From: Arthrobacter dokdonellae
Lineage (GTDB): Bacteria; Actinomycetota; Actinomycetes; Actinomycetales; Micrococcaceae
Direction: 5' to 3'
NCBI RefSeq assembly: GCF_003268655.1
Contig: NZ_CP029642.1
Span: 4,216,001-4,280,000 of the forward strand
DNA length: 64,000 nucleotides
Shown here: positions 44,593 through 53,500 of the stretch, piece by piece
How the letters are laid out: the number at the start of each line of letters is the position of its first letter
Position numbering within the stretch: the stretch's first letter is position 1
Translations under genes and position numbers: made by a program
Notes under the pieces: generated by a model
Told to the model about the DNA's origin: nothing
What the model saw: the letters and a program-made list of their open reading frames with translations, nothing else
The model's database searches: none

Positions 44593-44651
44593 GAGTTGGC
44601 CCTCCCCGGACGCCTTGGATTGAATCCAAGGCCGTCGAGAAAGGCCAACTC
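44593..44651 (-). other. Two-tier stem-loop between rpsK and rpoA
   Basis: Outer arms GAGTTGGCC (44593-44601) and GGCCAACTC (44643-44651) enclose an inner stem GCCTTGGATT/GAATCCAAGGC (44612-44633). In the RNA this would be a long, interrupted hairpin 82 bases before the rpoA start. Possible processing, attenuation or ribosomal-protein binding site; no T-run follows. Confidence 0.6.
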
Positions 44652-44668
44652 ACACTGCGGCGGTGTCG

Positions 44669-45070
44669 TTAGACGCGGCGGCGCTTGGGCGGGCGGCAGC
44701 CGTTGTGGGCGCTGGGGGTGACATCCTGAATGGAGCCAACCTCAAGACCAGCAGCCTGCAGCGAACGGATAGCCGTTTCGCGGCCCGAGCCCGGACCCTT
44801 GACAAAAACGTCAACCTTGCGCAGACCGTGCTCCTGTGCGCGCTTGGCAGCTGCTTCAGCAGCCATCTGTGCGGCGTACGGAGTCGACTTGCGCGAGCCC
44901 TTGAAGCCAACCTCGCCGGCGGAAGCCCACGAGATGACGGCACCGTTCGGATCCGTGATGGACACGATGGTGTTGTTAAAGGTGCTCTTGATGTGCGCCT
45001 GGCCCAGCGCAATATTCTTTTTATCCTTGCGACGCGGCTTACGAACCGCTCCACGAGTCTTTGGGGGCAT
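44669..45070 (-). CDS. rpsK: 30S ribosomal protein S11
   Basis: Platform protein of the small subunit, 133 residues. [20 protein letters not shown], the [14 protein letters not shown] motif and the ending [18 protein letters not shown] are typical. Follows rpsM by 47 bp. Confidence 0.98.
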   Translation of the reverse strand: MPPKTRGAVRKPRRKDKKNIALGQAHIKSTFNNTIVSITDPNGAVISWASAGEVGFKGSRKSTPYAAQMAAEAAAKRAQEHGLRKVDVFVKGPGSGRETAIRSLQAAGLEVGSIQDVTPSAHNGCRPPKRRRV

Positions 45071-45117
45071 TTTATTCTCCTACGAAAGTTTTTTTGAGGG
45101 GTCGGCGTGCGCTATTT

Positions 45118-45495
45118 TTAGCGGCCGGCCTTCTTCTTGCCTGCGACGGTGCGCTTCGGGCCCTTGCGGGTGCGAGCGTTGGTCTTCGTGCGCTGGCCGT
45201 GCACAGGCATGCCGCGGCGGTGGCGGATGCCCTGGTAGCTGCCGATCTCAACCTTGCGGCGGATATCTGCTGCAACCTCGCGGCGAAGGTCACCCTCAAC
45301 CTTGTAGTTACCCTCGATGTTGTCACGCAGCTGAACGAGTTCAGCGTCGGACAAGTCCTTCACGCGGACGTCCGGGGAGATCCCCGTGTCTGCCAGGACT
45401 TTCTTAGCACGGGTCTTGCCCACGCCGTAGATGTATGTAAGCGCTACTTCCAGCCGCTTTTCGCGGGGAAGGTCTACGCCAGCGAGACGTGCCAT
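45118..45495 (-). CDS. rpsM: 30S ribosomal protein S13
   Basis: Head protein contacting tRNA and L5. It has 125 residues: [32 protein letters not shown], and the basic tail [18 protein letters not shown] with the [16 protein letters not shown] motif. Separated from rpmJ by about 190 bp (45496-45683) with no gene, where GGCCGGAGGTC-like GC-rich inverted sequence lies at 45553-45588. Confidence 0.98.
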   Translation of the reverse strand: MARLAGVDLPREKRLEVALTYIYGVGKTRAKKVLADTGISPDVRVKDLSDAELVQLRDNIEGNYKVEGDLRREVAADIRRKVEIGSYQGIRHRRGMPVHGQRTKTNARTRKGPKRTVAGKKKAGR

Positions 45496-45683
45496 AGTGG
45501 CTGCTCCTTGTGTAAACCGGAGGTCGTAGACAGTACACCCGCACTATTGTCCAGTGCGGCCCCGGCCTCCGACCGGGGGTCCGTTGGCCGGTTGCGAAAG
45601 TATTTTTCGCCTTCGTCCAACTTGTGCTGCCTTATTTATGTACTTGCGTGAGCGGCTGCCCGGCTTCCTCCCAAAGGGAAGGA

Positions 45684-45797
45684 TTAGCCCTGGCGCTGCT
45701 TGTGGCGCGGGTTCTCGCAGATCACCATGACACGCCCGTTACGGCGAATCACCTTGCACTTGTCGCAGATCTGCTTGACGCTCGGCTTGACCTTCAT
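45684..45797 (-). CDS. rpmJ: 50S ribosomal protein L36 (zinc-binding form)
   Basis: A 37-residue protein, [20 protein letters not shown]... ending NPRHKQRQG. Cys11, Cys14, Cys27 and His32 form the zinc ribbon, so this is the C+ form; many actinobacteria have a C- paralogue elsewhere induced by zinc shortage. ATG 45797, 29 bp after infA. Confidence 0.97.
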   Translation of the reverse strand: MKVKPSVKQICDKCKVIRRNGRVMVICENPRHKQRQG

Positions 45798-45826
45798 GGC
45801 ATTCCTTTGCGTGATTGCAGTTGTGG

Positions 45827-46048
45827 TTATTTGTAGCGGTAGACGATGCGACCACGGGTGAGGTCGTAAGGGCTCAGCTCCACCACAACTCGGTCCTCAG
45901 GAAGGATACGAATGTAGTGCTGGCGCATTTTTCCTGAGATATGGGCAAGAACGATGTGCTTGTTCGTCAGCTCAACACGAAACATCGCATTGGGCAGCGC
46001 TTCAGTCACAACGCCCTCGATCTCAATGACCCCGTCTTTCTTGGCCAT
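45827..46048 (-). CDS. infA: Translation initiation factor IF-1
   Basis: OB-fold factor blocking the ribosomal A site during initiation, 73 residues. [38 protein letters not shown] and [15 protein letters not shown] match the family throughout. ATG 46048 follows GGAGG closely. First gene of the alpha operon here. Confidence 0.98.
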   Translation of the reverse strand: MAKKDGVIEIEGVVTEALPNAMFRVELTNKHIVLAHISGKMRQHYIRILPEDRVVVELSPYDLTRGRIVYRYK

Positions 46049-46225
46049 ATCCTCCGCTAACTTTGTTGCGCCGGCCCGGCTCCGCCCGGAATGGGCACAA
46101 CACGGGACGACTTTGGGTTTACTACTAATATTTGTTCGTCTGAGTTCACGGTGGACGGCCCGGCCATGATGCCCGGCTTCCGCAGCGCGCCCCAAAGAAC
46201 AGCGGGCACAGACAACCAACAACCA

Positions 46226-46254
46226 ACTCTACGGCAAAGCGCCAAATAAGTTAA
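46226..46254 (-). promoter_or_regulatory. Candidate promoter of the infA-rpoA-truA operon
   Basis: Minus strand TTAACT (46254-46249), 17 bp, TAGAGT (46231-46226). The same -10 hexamer is used by groES. It predicts a leader of about 170 bases before infA. Confidence 0.65.
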
Positions 46255-46282
46255 ATTGCGGCAGGGTCCCCCGCTTGTGATA

Positions 46283-47227
46283 TTAGCCGCCCGCAGCCGG
46301 GAAGGCCGGCCAGCTCCCGCCTGCCGTGGACACTTCCTCGGCGGCGGCCACGCCGTCGAGGACCGCCACCCGCACCGCCTCTGCGGCGGCACTTTGGAGC
46401 TCGATCATGGCCGCGGCGGGCGACCGCGGATCGGCGGCCAGCACAACGGCCCCCGTCGCCAGCGTGAAGATTGTGTCGCCGTCGGCCAGCGTGTGGACGG
46501 GGTTCAGCGCCCGGGCCATTCCGGCGTGCGCGGCAGTCGCCGTCCGCTTTGCCTCCGCAACGCTCAGGGCGGCGTTCACGGCCACCACCACGAGGGTCGT
46601 GTTAAGCCCCTCACCGGACGACGGCGGGACGGCACCCGGGTGCCACGGCACCCCGGCGGCGTTGACCACGGCGAGGGCGCCCACCACCACTCCGCTGTTC
46701 TTTCCCGACAGCCGGACGGACGCAGTCCCGACGCCGCCCTTGAACCTCCCGGCACCGATGGCGGCACCCGTCCCGGCCCCGGCGTTCCCACGTTCGACGG
46801 CGGAACCCTCGGCCGAGCCCGCCGCGTCCAGCGCCGCCTCATACCCCATGGCCGCATCGGGCCGTGCGGCAAAGTCCCCGCCGCGGCCCAGGTCAAAGAT
46901 CGCCGCGGCGGGCACGATGGGGACCACGCCGCCGGGCACGGGGAAGCCCCGCCCGTTTTCCTCGCACCAGCGCTGCACGCCGCCGGCAGCGGCCAGCCCG
47001 TAGGCGCTTCCGCCGGTCAGCACTACGCCGTCGACGGTGGGGACCAGGGTGGTCGGGTCCAGCGCGTCGGTCTCGTGCGTGCCGGGGCCGCCGCCGCGGA
47101 CGTCGACGGAGCCGATGGTGCCCGCCGGCGGCAGCACAACGGTGACGCCGGTGAGCCAGCCGCCCCCGCGGCGCTGGGCGTGGCCCACCCGGATGCCGGG
47201 CACGTCCGTGATGGAACCCCTGCTCAT
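46283..47227 (-). CDS. P1-family (S58, DmpA/NylC-type) self-processing aminopeptidase-like hydrolase
   Basis: Ntn-fold hydrolase of 314 residues that cuts itself to expose a catalytic Thr. Cleavage is predicted between Asn209 and Thr210 in GEGLNTTLVVVAVNA, as in the NylC nylon-oligomer hydrolase branch (DmpA uses Gly-Ser). N-terminal ITDVPGIRVGHAQ and GVVLTGGSAYGLAAAGGV are conserved. GGGAGGA precedes ATG 47227. It lies between map and infA, which is not a translation-gene position; function there is unclear. Substrates could be beta-amino acid peptides or amides. Confidence 0.9.
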   Translation of the reverse strand: MSRGSITDVPGIRVGHAQRRGGGWLTGVTVVLPPAGTIGSVDVRGGGPGTHETDALDPTTLVPTVDGVVLTGGSAYGLAAAGGVQRWCEENGRGFPVPGGVVPIVPAAAIFDLGRGGDFAARPDAAMGYEAALDAAGSAEGSAVERGNAGAGTGAAIGAGRFKGGVGTASVRLSGKNSGVVVGALAVVNAAGVPWHPGAVPPSSGEGLNTTLVVVAVNAALSVAEAKRTATAAHAGMARALNPVHTLADGDTIFTLATGAVVLAADPRSPAAAMIELQSAAAEAVRVAVLDGVAAAEEVSTAGGSWPAFPAAGG

Positions 47228-47603
47228 GTCTTGTCCTCCCGGCGCATTCGGATGTTGCCCTCTCGACCATGCTAGGTCCCACCACCAAATATGCGCCCGT
47301 CCGGCGGCACAGCGAAGCCCTGCGGATCGGCCTCCTCCGCAGGTGTCCGGCAGGGGTGCTCGCTGCCGCCGGATCTAGCTGGACCGCGGAGTTACTTGAC
47401 AGGCTTTTGGGGTGCAATTGCGGCGGGATGATTGATTTCCACATGGTCGGCGGGAGACGATGCGCAACCGCCGGGCCGGCTTTCGTCGATAGCGTGCGCA
47501 AACGCCCCGGTGGGCATGCCCCTGTGCAGCCTTCTACGATGGGTGCCGGCCTCCCGCCGTTTACGGTGCCTGCAGCGCCGCGCCACGGAGCCGGCGGCGT
47601 CCG
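47228..47603. other. Intergenic region without recognisable gene
   Basis: 376 bp between map and the P1-family peptidase gene. Short open frames on both strands have no family features. It should carry the peptidase promoter, and the bases after the map stop may hold its transcript end; I could not place either. Confidence 0.5.
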
Positions 47604-48440
47604 TCAGCCCAGCGGCACGGGCGTGACACCCAACGGCGCCAGCCGTTCCGCACCGCCGTCGGCCGCCGTCAGCACCCAGATGCCCTTGGCATGGACGGCC
47701 ACGGAATGTTCCCAGTGGGCGGCACGGGCCGCGTCCTCGGTGACAACTGTCCAGTCATCGGCCAGCGTCCTGGTTTCCAGCCCGCCGCGCACCAGCATGG
47801 GCTCAATGGCCAGGCACATGCCCGGCTTGAGCTTGGGGCCTCGGTGCTTCGAGCTGTAGTTGAGCACGTCCGGGGCCATGTGCATGGCCGAACCGATGCC
47901 GTGGCCCACATAGTCCTCGAGGATCCCCAGCGGTTTTCCCGGCTGCGAAGTGACGTACTCGTCAATCGCGTCGCCGATGTCGCCGACGTACTTGGCTGTT
48001 GCCATGGCAGCGATGCCGCGCCACATGCCTTCCTCGGTGACGTCGCTCAGGCGCCGGTCCTCGGGGTCCTCCGCGGCCGCACCGCCCACAATCACGGTGC
48101 GGGCAGAGTCCGAGTGCCAGCCCTCGACGATGGCGCCGCCGTCGATGGACAGCACGTCCCCGGCCTTGAGCACCCTCTTGCCGGGGATGCCGTGCACCAC
48201 CACCTCGTTGACGGAGGTGCAGATGGTCGCCGGGTAGTCGTAGTAGCCAAGGAAGTTGGACGTGGCTCCGGCCTTGTCGAGCAGGGCGGCAAAGAGGGTG
48301 TCCAGGGCGGCGGTGGTGACGCCCGGTGCGGCCGCGGCAACCACCTGGTTAAGGGCGTCGTCGAGTATGCGTCCGCTGCGATGCATGATGCGCATCTGGT
48401 CGATGGTCTTGTACTCAATCCGTTGCTGGCCGAATGCCAT
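47604..48440 (-). CDS. map: Methionine aminopeptidase, type I
   Basis: Removes N-terminal Met from nascent proteins. It has 278 residues. The metal ligands lie in SIDGGAIVEGWHSDSART (two Asp), GHGIGSAMH (His) and IEPM / EDAARAAHWEHSVAV (two Glu). ATG 48440 with GAAGGG about nine bases upstream; an upstream in-frame stretch overlaps a terminator hairpin and is rejected. Follows adk. Confidence 0.97.
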   Translation of the reverse strand: MAFGQQRIEYKTIDQMRIMHRSGRILDDALNQVVAAAAPGVTTAALDTLFAALLDKAGATSNFLGYYDYPATICTSVNEVVVHGIPGKRVLKAGDVLSIDGGAIVEGWHSDSARTVIVGGAAAEDPEDRRLSDVTEEGMWRGIAAMATAKYVGDIGDAIDEYVTSQPGKPLGILEDYVGHGIGSAMHMAPDVLNYSSKHRGPKLKPGMCLAIEPMLVRGGLETRTLADDWTVVTEDAARAAHWEHSVAVHAKGIWVLTAADGGAERLAPLGVTPVPLG

Positions 48441-48460
48441 GGCTGGATCCCTTCGCTGGA

Positions 48461-48501
48461 AAAATTTGAGGGCTCCTTCCCGCCGACGGAAAGGAGCCCT
48501 C
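48461..48501 (-). terminator. Terminator-like hairpin between adk and map
   Basis: GAGGGCTCCTTCC (48468-48480) pairs with GGAAAGGAGCCCTC (48488-48501, one bulged A); on the minus strand AAATTTTT follows. Only 20 bases separate it from the map start, so map must be expressed by read-through or from a start inside the hairpin region. Confidence 0.85.
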
Positions 48502-48551
48502 CTCCCCTTCAGGGCGTCCATGGGAACGCGGGAGAGGCAAATCTGGTTGAG

Positions 48552-49121
48552 CTAGATGTTCTTGATGGCGTCCATGATGCGGTCCGTGACGTCGTCCATG
48601 CCGCCCAGGCCGTCGACCTTCGCCAGGATGCCGCGCTCCGCATAGCGCGCCACCACGACTTCTGTCTGTTCCCGGTAGAGGTCCAGTCGGTGGCGGATGA
48701 CGGCTTCGTTGTCGTCGCTGCGGCCGGTATCCCGGGCCCGGCCCAACAAGCGCTTGACGAGTTCCTCGTCGTCGGCCGTCAGCTGGACCACGACGTCAAG
48801 CACGACGCCGGCCGTGGCCAGGATGTCGTCGAGCTCGTCGACCTGGGCCGTGGTGCGGGGGTAACCGTCCAGCAGGAAGCCGTCACTGACGTCATCCTGG
48901 GCGAGCCGGTCACGAACCATCCGGTTGGTCACGCTGTCCGGCACGAAGTCGCCATTGTCCATGTACTTCTTCGCTTCCAGGCCCAACGGGGTTTCACCCT
49001 TGACGTTGGCACGGAAGATGTCGCCTGTGGAAATGGCGACGATGCCCAGTTCGGCACAGATGCGTTCGGCCTGCGTTCCTTTGCCTGACCCGGGAGGTCC
49101 AATGATCAGCATTCTTGTCAT
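48552..49121 (-). CDS. adk: Adenylate kinase
   Basis: Interconverts ATP+AMP and 2 ADP. It has 189 residues, the short-lid form without zinc cysteines, as usual in actinobacteria. P-loop GPPGSGKGT at 8-16; AISTGDIFR; DGYPRTTAQ for AMP. ATG 49121 overlaps the secY stop (ATGA). Confidence 0.98.
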   Translation of the reverse strand: MTRMLIIGPPGSGKGTQAERICAELGIVAISTGDIFRANVKGETPLGLEAKKYMDNGDFVPDSVTNRMVRDRLAQDDVSDGFLLDGYPRTTAQVDELDDILATAGVVLDVVVQLTADDEELVKRLLGRARDTGRSDDNEAVIRHRLDLYREQTEVVVARYAERGILAKVDGLGGMDDVTDRIMDAIKNI

Positions 49122-50443
49122 CGCAATAACCCTTCATAGTGGCGCTGTTGGAGCTGTGCGTCAATCTGCTTGACCGTCTCCAACCCGACACCGACAACAA
49201 TCAACAGCGAGGTGCCGCCGAACGGGAAGTTCTGGTTTGCCCCAATCAGGACGAGGGCGATGAGTGGGATCAGGGCGATGATGCCCAGGTAGAGCGATCC
49301 CGGCAGAGTGACGCGTGAGATTACGTACTGCAGGTAGTCCTGCGTGGGCTTGCCGGCACGAATACCGGGAATGAAGCCGCCGTACTTCTTCATATTGTCA
49401 GAGACTTCTTCGGGGTTGAAAGTTATCGCGACATAGAAGTACGTAAACCCGATGGTCAACAGGAAGTACATCAGCATGTAGATCGGGTGGTCGCCACGCG
49501 TGAGGTAGGTATTAATCCACTCAATCCAGCCCGGAATGTTGGCACTGTTTTTGGGTGTGGCGAACTGGGCCAGCAGCGAGGGCAGGTACAGCATCGACGA
49601 GGCGAAGATGACCGGGATGACGCCGGCCATGTTGACCTTGATGGGGATGTAGGTGCTGGTGCCGCCCATGGTGCGCCGGCCGATCATGCGCTTTGCATAT
49701 TGGACGGGGACGCGGCGCTGGGACTGCTCCACGAACACGACCAGTGCGACGATAACCAGCCCGAGGAGCAGGACGATCAGGAACGTGCCCCAGCCCTGGG
49801 TCTTCAGGATGGCGCCGAGGGCGGTCGGGAACCGTGCGGCGATGGCCACGAAGATCAGCAGGGACATGCCGTTGCCGACGCCCTTTTCGGTGACGAGCTC
49901 GCCCATCCACATGATCAGGCCCGAACCGGCCGTCAGGGTCAGGATCAGCAGGCCGACGACCACCAGGCTGTCGTCCGGGATCAACGGGGTTGCGCTGCCG
50001 GCCGCGCCGCAGCCGGCAAACAACTGGCCGGAGCGTGCCAGCGTCACCAACGTGGTGGCGTTGAGCAGGCCAAGGGCGATGGTCAGGTAGCGCGTGTACT
50101 GCGTCAGCTGGCCCTGGCCCTGGGCGCCTTCCAGGTGCAGTTCCTGGAAACGGGGAATGACCACGCGCAGGAGCTGAACAATGATGCTCGCGGTGATGTA
50201 CGGCATGATGCCCAGCGCAAAGATCGAAACCTGAAGCAGGGCGCCGCCGCTGAACAGGTTAACGAGCTGGTAAATACCTTCGCTGGTGTTGGCGGAATTT
50301 ACGCACTGTTGGACATTTCGGTAGTCAACTCCGGGCGAGGGGATGAATGCACCCAAGCGGAAGATGGCGAGGATTCCCAGCGTGAACAACAACTTGCGTC
50401 GCAGATCAGGCGTGCGAAAGGCGCGGCCAAATGCGGTAAGCAA
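49118..50443 (-). CDS. secY: Protein translocase subunit SecY
   Basis: Channel subunit of the Sec translocon, 441 residues with ten membrane helices. GSGLIMWMGELVTEKGVGNG, RRTMGGTSTYIPIKVNMAGVIPVIFASS and FTYFYVAITFNPEEVSDNMKKYGGFIPGIR-type segments (here in parts) are diagnostic. The start is TTG 50443, giving LLTAFGRAFRTPDLRRK, with AGGAGG four bases upstream; no better start fits the conserved N-terminus. The secY-adk pair is coupled. Confidence 0.97.
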   Translation of the reverse strand: MLTAFGRAFRTPDLRRKLLFTLGILAIFRLGAFIPSPGVDYRNVQQCVNSANTSEGIYQLVNLFSGGALLQVSIFALGIMPYITASIIVQLLRVVIPRFQELHLEGAQGQGQLTQYTRYLTIALGLLNATTLVTLARSGQLFAGCGAAGSATPLIPDDSLVVVGLLILTLTAGSGLIMWMGELVTEKGVGNGMSLLIFVAIAARFPTALGAILKTQGWGTFLIVLLLGLVIVALVVFVEQSQRRVPVQYAKRMIGRRTMGGTSTYIPIKVNMAGVIPVIFASSMLYLPSLLAQFATPKNSANIPGWIEWINTYLTRGDHPIYMLMYFLLTIGFTYFYVAITFNPEEVSDNMKKYGGFIPGIRAGKPTQDYLQYVISRVTLPGSLYLGIIALIPLIALVLIGANQNFPFGGTSLLIVVGVGLETVKQIDAQLQQRHYEGLLR

Positions 50444-50496
50444 GCGTCCTCCTGATGTGTAGAGAGAAGTGAAGGTTCGCAAGTGAACCCAAGGAA

Positions 50497-50526
50497 AGAT
50501 TCTAGCGGGTGATCTGGCTCGCACTG
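50497..50526 (-). promoter_or_regulatory. Candidate secY promoter
   Basis: Minus strand TTCAGT (50526-50521), 18 bp, TAGAAT (50502-50497). It lies between the rplO terminator and secY, as expected if secY-adk is a separate unit. Confidence 0.5.
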
Positions 50527-50590
50527 AAACGCGCGGCACCACCCGTTGCCTGCCGCCGCGCTGGGCGGCAGCTTCTTGGCACATAGGCAA

Positions 50591-50634
50591 AAGACTCCCG
50601 GGGGCGGAACATGAGCTCCGCCCACCAGGAGTCT
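50591..50634 (-). terminator. Terminator after rplO
   Basis: AGACTCC and AGGAGTCT form the outer stem, and GGCGGA/TCCGCC the inner one, with TTTTGCC after it on the minus strand. It ends the spc operon upstream of secY. Confidence 0.85.
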
Positions 50635-50666
50635 AATCGCCAGATGTGCGCATTACAGTGAACTGT

Positions 50667-51146
50667 TTAGAGTTCGGTGGTCGAGCCACCTGCAGCACTG
50701 ATCTTTTCCGCCGCGCTGGTGGAGAACGCGTGAGCGGTGACGTCAACCTTGACGGTGATGTCGCCGGTGCCCAGCACCTTCACGGGCTGGTTCTTGCGAA
50801 CCGCACCCTTCTCTACCAGGGTCTCGACGGTGACAACGCCGCCGTCGGGGAAGAGCTCGTTCAGCTTGTCCAGGTTGACAACCTGGAACTCAACGCGGAA
50901 CGGGTTCTTGAAGCCACGCAGCTTGGGCAGGCGCATGTGCAGCGGCAGCTGGCCGCCGGCAAAGCCGGCCTTTACCTGGTAGCGGGCCTTGGTACCCTTG
51001 GTACCGCGGCCTGCGGTCTTACCCTTGGATCCTTCACCACGGCCAACACGGGTCTTTGCCGTCTTGGCACCGGGCGCCGGGCGCAGGTGGTGAACCTTCA
51101 GTGCATTCTGCTTTTCAGCAGTTTCAGCAGTGTTCTTCTCAGCCAC
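50667..51146 (-). CDS. rplO: 50S ribosomal protein L15
   Basis: Late-assembly large-subunit protein, 159 residues. [34 protein letters not shown] and [20 protein letters not shown] are conserved. The start is GTG 51146, two bases after the rpmD stop. Last gene of the spc unit. Confidence 0.97.
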   Translation of the reverse strand: MAEKNTAETAEKQNALKVHHLRPAPGAKTAKTRVGRGEGSKGKTAGRGTKGTKARYQVKAGFAGGQLPLHMRLPKLRGFKNPFRVEFQVVNLDKLNELFPDGGVVTVETLVEKGAVRKNQPVKVLGTGDITVKVDVTAHAFSTSAAEKISAAGGSTTEL

Positions 51147-51148
51147 TG

Positions 51149-51361
51149 TTACTTCGCCTCCTCAACCTTGACAAGGTGCGGAACCGTGTTGATCATGCCC
51201 GCGGTCACTGCGTCAGCCGTACGAACGACAGAGTCGCCGATGTGCTTCAGGCCCAGTGAGCGAAGGGAGTCCTTCTGGTTCTGCTTGACGCCGATGACGC
51301 CCCTGATCTGAGTGATTTTCAGCTTCGCGTCGGAAGGCTGAACGTTCTTCGGTGTAGTCAT
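51149..51361 (-). CDS. rpmD: 50S ribosomal protein L30
   Basis: A 70-residue large-subunit protein: [20 protein letters not shown] and [12 protein letters not shown] short N-terminal addition (about 12 residues) precedes the core. Its ATG shares a base with the rpsE stop (TAATG). Confidence 0.97.
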   Translation of the reverse strand: MTTPKNVQPSDAKLKITQIRGVIGVKQNQKDSLRSLGLKHIGDSVVRTADAVTAGMINTVPHLVKVEEAK

Positions 51362-52071
51362 TACAGACCTGCCTTTTGCATGTTGCGCAACAGCACATCC
51401 GGGGCGACCTCGTCCAAGGGCAGTCCGCGGCGGGCCGCAACCGCCTTGGGGTCTTCCAGGCGCTTGAGCGCATCAACGGTTGCGTGAACAATGTTGATGG
51501 CGTTCGAGGATCCGAGGGACTTGGACAGCACATCGTGGATGCCAACGCATTCCAGCACGGCGCGCACCGGACCACCGGCGATCACACCGGTACCGGCGGC
51601 AGCCGGACGCAGCAGGACGACGCCGGCAGCGGCCTCACCCTGCACGCGGTGCGGGACGGTCTTGCCGATGAGCGGAACGCGGAAGAAGGACTTCTTGGCT
51701 TCCTCCACGCCCTTGGCAATGGCCGCGGGAACTTCCTTGGCCTTGCCGTAGCCGACGCCGACCAGGCCGTTGCCGTCGCCAACGATCACGAGAGCGGTGA
51801 AGCTGAAGCGGCGACCGCCCTTGACCACCTTGGCAACGCGGTTGATGTTGACAACGCGTTCGATGAACTGGTTCTTCTCGGCCTCGCGGCCACCGTCGCG
51901 GCCGCGGCCACGGCCACCGTCACGACCGCCTTCGCGGCCTCCACGACCTCCGTCGCGACCGCCGCGGCCACGGCCGCCGTCGGTTGCTGCTGCGGTCTCG
52001 GTCTTGGCAGCCGCGCCGTCAGCTGCAGTTGCTTCTGACACAGTGTTCTCCTTGTTAATGTTTTCGCTCAC
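51361..52071 (-). CDS. rpsE: 30S ribosomal protein S5 with RG-rich N-terminal extension
   Basis: Small-subunit protein for decoding accuracy and helicase function at mRNA entry. The core (65-236) has [22 protein letters not shown] and [15 protein letters not shown]. At 236 residues it carries about 64 extra N-terminal residues: an acidic/Ala part, then residues 31-62 made of Arg/Gly/Asp repeats ([18 protein letters not shown]). The GTG start overlaps the rplR stop (GTGA). Confidence 0.97.
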   Translation of the reverse strand: MSENINKENTVSEATAADGAAAKTETAAATDGGRGRGGRDGGRGGREGGRDGGRGRGRDGGREAEKNQFIERVVNINRVAKVVKGGRRFSFTALVIVGDGNGLVGVGYGKAKEVPAAIAKGVEEAKKSFFRVPLIGKTVPHRVQGEAAAGVVLLRPAAAGTGVIAGGPVRAVLECVGIHDVLSKSLGSSNAINIVHATVDALKRLEDPKAVAARRGLPLDEVAPDVLLRNMQKAGL

Positions 52072-52439
52072 AGTGCCAGACCGCCTTCGCGTGCACCGTC
52101 GGCGACAGCTGCGACGCGGCCGTGGTAGCGGTTGCCGCCACGGTCGAACACCACAGCGTCAATGCCGGCAGCCTTGGCCCGCTCGGCGACGAGCTCGCCA
52201 ACGCGCTTGGCCTTGGCGGTCTTGTCACCGTCGAAGGAGCGCATGTCTGCCTCCAGGGTCGACGCGGACACCAGGGTCAGGCCCTGGGTGTCGTCGATGA
52301 CCTGCACGAAGATGTGGCGCGCAGAACGGTTGACCACCAGGCGCGGGCGCACGGTGGTTCCACTGATGCGCTTGCGTACGCGCAGGTGGCGACGGCCGCG
52401 TGCTGCGGCCTTGGACTTTCCTCTTACGGACAGTGCCAT
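52068..52439 (-). CDS. rplR: 50S ribosomal protein L18
   Basis: 5S rRNA-binding protein, 123 residues. [37 protein letters not shown] and [20 protein letters not shown] are the family motifs. ATG 52439, two bases after rplF; its stop overlaps rpsE. Confidence 0.98.
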   Translation of the reverse strand: MALSVRGKSKAAARGRRHLRVRKRISGTTVRPRLVVNRSARHIFVQVIDDTQGLTLVSASTLEADMRSFDGDKTAKAKRVGELVAERAKAAGIDAVVFDRGGNRYHGRVAAVADGAREGGLAL

Positions 52440-52441
52440 GG

Positions 52442-52978
52442 TTACTTACCAGCCTTTCCGACCTTGCGGCGGATGATCTCGCCTGCGTAGCGAACGCCCT
52501 TGCCCTTGTAGGGGTCGGGCTTGCGCAGCTTGCGGATGTTGGCAGCAACTTCGCCCACCTGCTGCTTGTCAATGCCTGCGACGGAGAGCTTGGTGGGGCC
52601 CTCAACCGTCAGGGTGATGCCGGCCGGTGCCTCGACGACAACCGGGTGGCTGAAGCCGAGGGCAAACTCGAGGTTTGCGCCCTTGGCGGCTACGCGGTAA
52701 CCGGTACCAACAATTTCCAGCTTCTTCTCGTAGCCCTGCGTGACACCGATGATCAGGTTGTCAATGAGGGTACGCGTCAGGCCATGGAGTGAGCGTGATG
52801 CGCGCTCATCGTTGGGACGGGTCACCGTGATGGTGTTTTCTTCGAGAGCAACCTCAATGGGGCTGGCCACAGTGTGCTCCAGCGTTCCCTTCGGGCCCTT
52901 GACGGAAACGAGGCTGTCTTCGATCTTGACCTCGACGCCGGCAGGCACGGAGATGGGGAGACGTCCAATACGTGACAT
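52442..52978 (-). CDS. rplF: 50S ribosomal protein L6
   Basis: Two-domain protein near the sarcin-ricin loop, 178 residues. [25 protein letters not shown] and the C-terminal [18 protein letters not shown] are conserved. ATG 52978, 20 bp after rpsH; an open frame reaching back into rpsH is not used. Confidence 0.98.
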   Translation of the reverse strand: MSRIGRLPISVPAGVEVKIEDSLVSVKGPKGTLEHTVASPIEVALEENTITVTRPNDERASRSLHGLTRTLIDNLIIGVTQGYEKKLEIVGTGYRVAAKGANLEFALGFSHPVVVEAPAGITLTVEGPTKLSVAGIDKQQVGEVAANIRKLRKPDPYKGKGVRYAGEIIRRKVGKAGK

Positions 52979-52998
52979 TATTCTTTCCCTTCTCTCTA

Positions 52999-53397
52999 CT
53001 ACCAGACGTAGGCGAGGACTTCCCCACCCACGCCCTTCTTGGCAGCCTGGCGGTCGGTCAGCAGACCGGACGACGTCGACAGGATGGCGACACCCAAACC
53101 GCCCAACACGTTGGGGAGGTTGGTGGACTTTGCGTAAACGCGCAGGCCGGGCTTGGAGATGCGGCGCAGGCCGGCGATTGAACGCTCGCGGCTGGGGCCG
53201 TACTTCAGGTCGATGGTCATTTTCTTGCCAACTTCGGCGTCTTCGACCTTCCAGCCGGCGATGTAGCCCTGTGCCTTGAGGATGTCGGCGATGTGGCCTT
53301 TGAGCTTGCTGAACGGCATGGACACGGAGTCGTGGTGTGCCGAGTTTGCGTTGCGCAGACGCGTAAGCATGTCTGCGACAGGATCTGTCATTGTCAT
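52999..53397 (-). CDS. rpsH: 30S ribosomal protein S8
   Basis: 16S rRNA-binding protein and, in E. coli, the spc operon repressor. It has 132 residues: [29 protein letters not shown] and [23 protein letters not shown] 53397 or 53391. rpsN (S14), which often precedes it, is absent. Confidence 0.98.
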   Translation of the reverse strand: MTMTDPVADMLTRLRNANSAHHDSVSMPFSKLKGHIADILKAQGYIAGWKVEDAEVGKKMTIDLKYGPSRERSIAGLRRISKPGLRVYAKSTNLPNVLGGLGVAILSTSSGLLTDRQAAKKGVGGEVLAYVW

Positions 53398-53447
53398 TTG
53401 GGCGCTTGCCCTTCCTCGTAACGGTTTCCTTCACGTGCACAGTGCCT

Positions 53448-53466
53448 GTCGAAACCAGGTTTCGAC
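53448..53466. repeat. Palindrome in the rplE-rpsH gap
   Basis: GTCGAAACC, one base, GGTTTCGAC. It occupies the 103-bp gap where rpsN is found in many bacteria. GTTTCGAC also occurs at 56142-56149, so it may belong to a dispersed repeat family. Confidence 0.55.
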
Positions 53467-53500
53467 GTGCCTGAACCGTGAAACGGACCTTTTACGTAGA

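Noticed and set aside
46326..47003. Plus-strand open frame opposite the P1-family peptidase
   Set aside because: Low-complexity Ala/Ser/Pro composition; the opposite strand has the conserved peptidase motifs.
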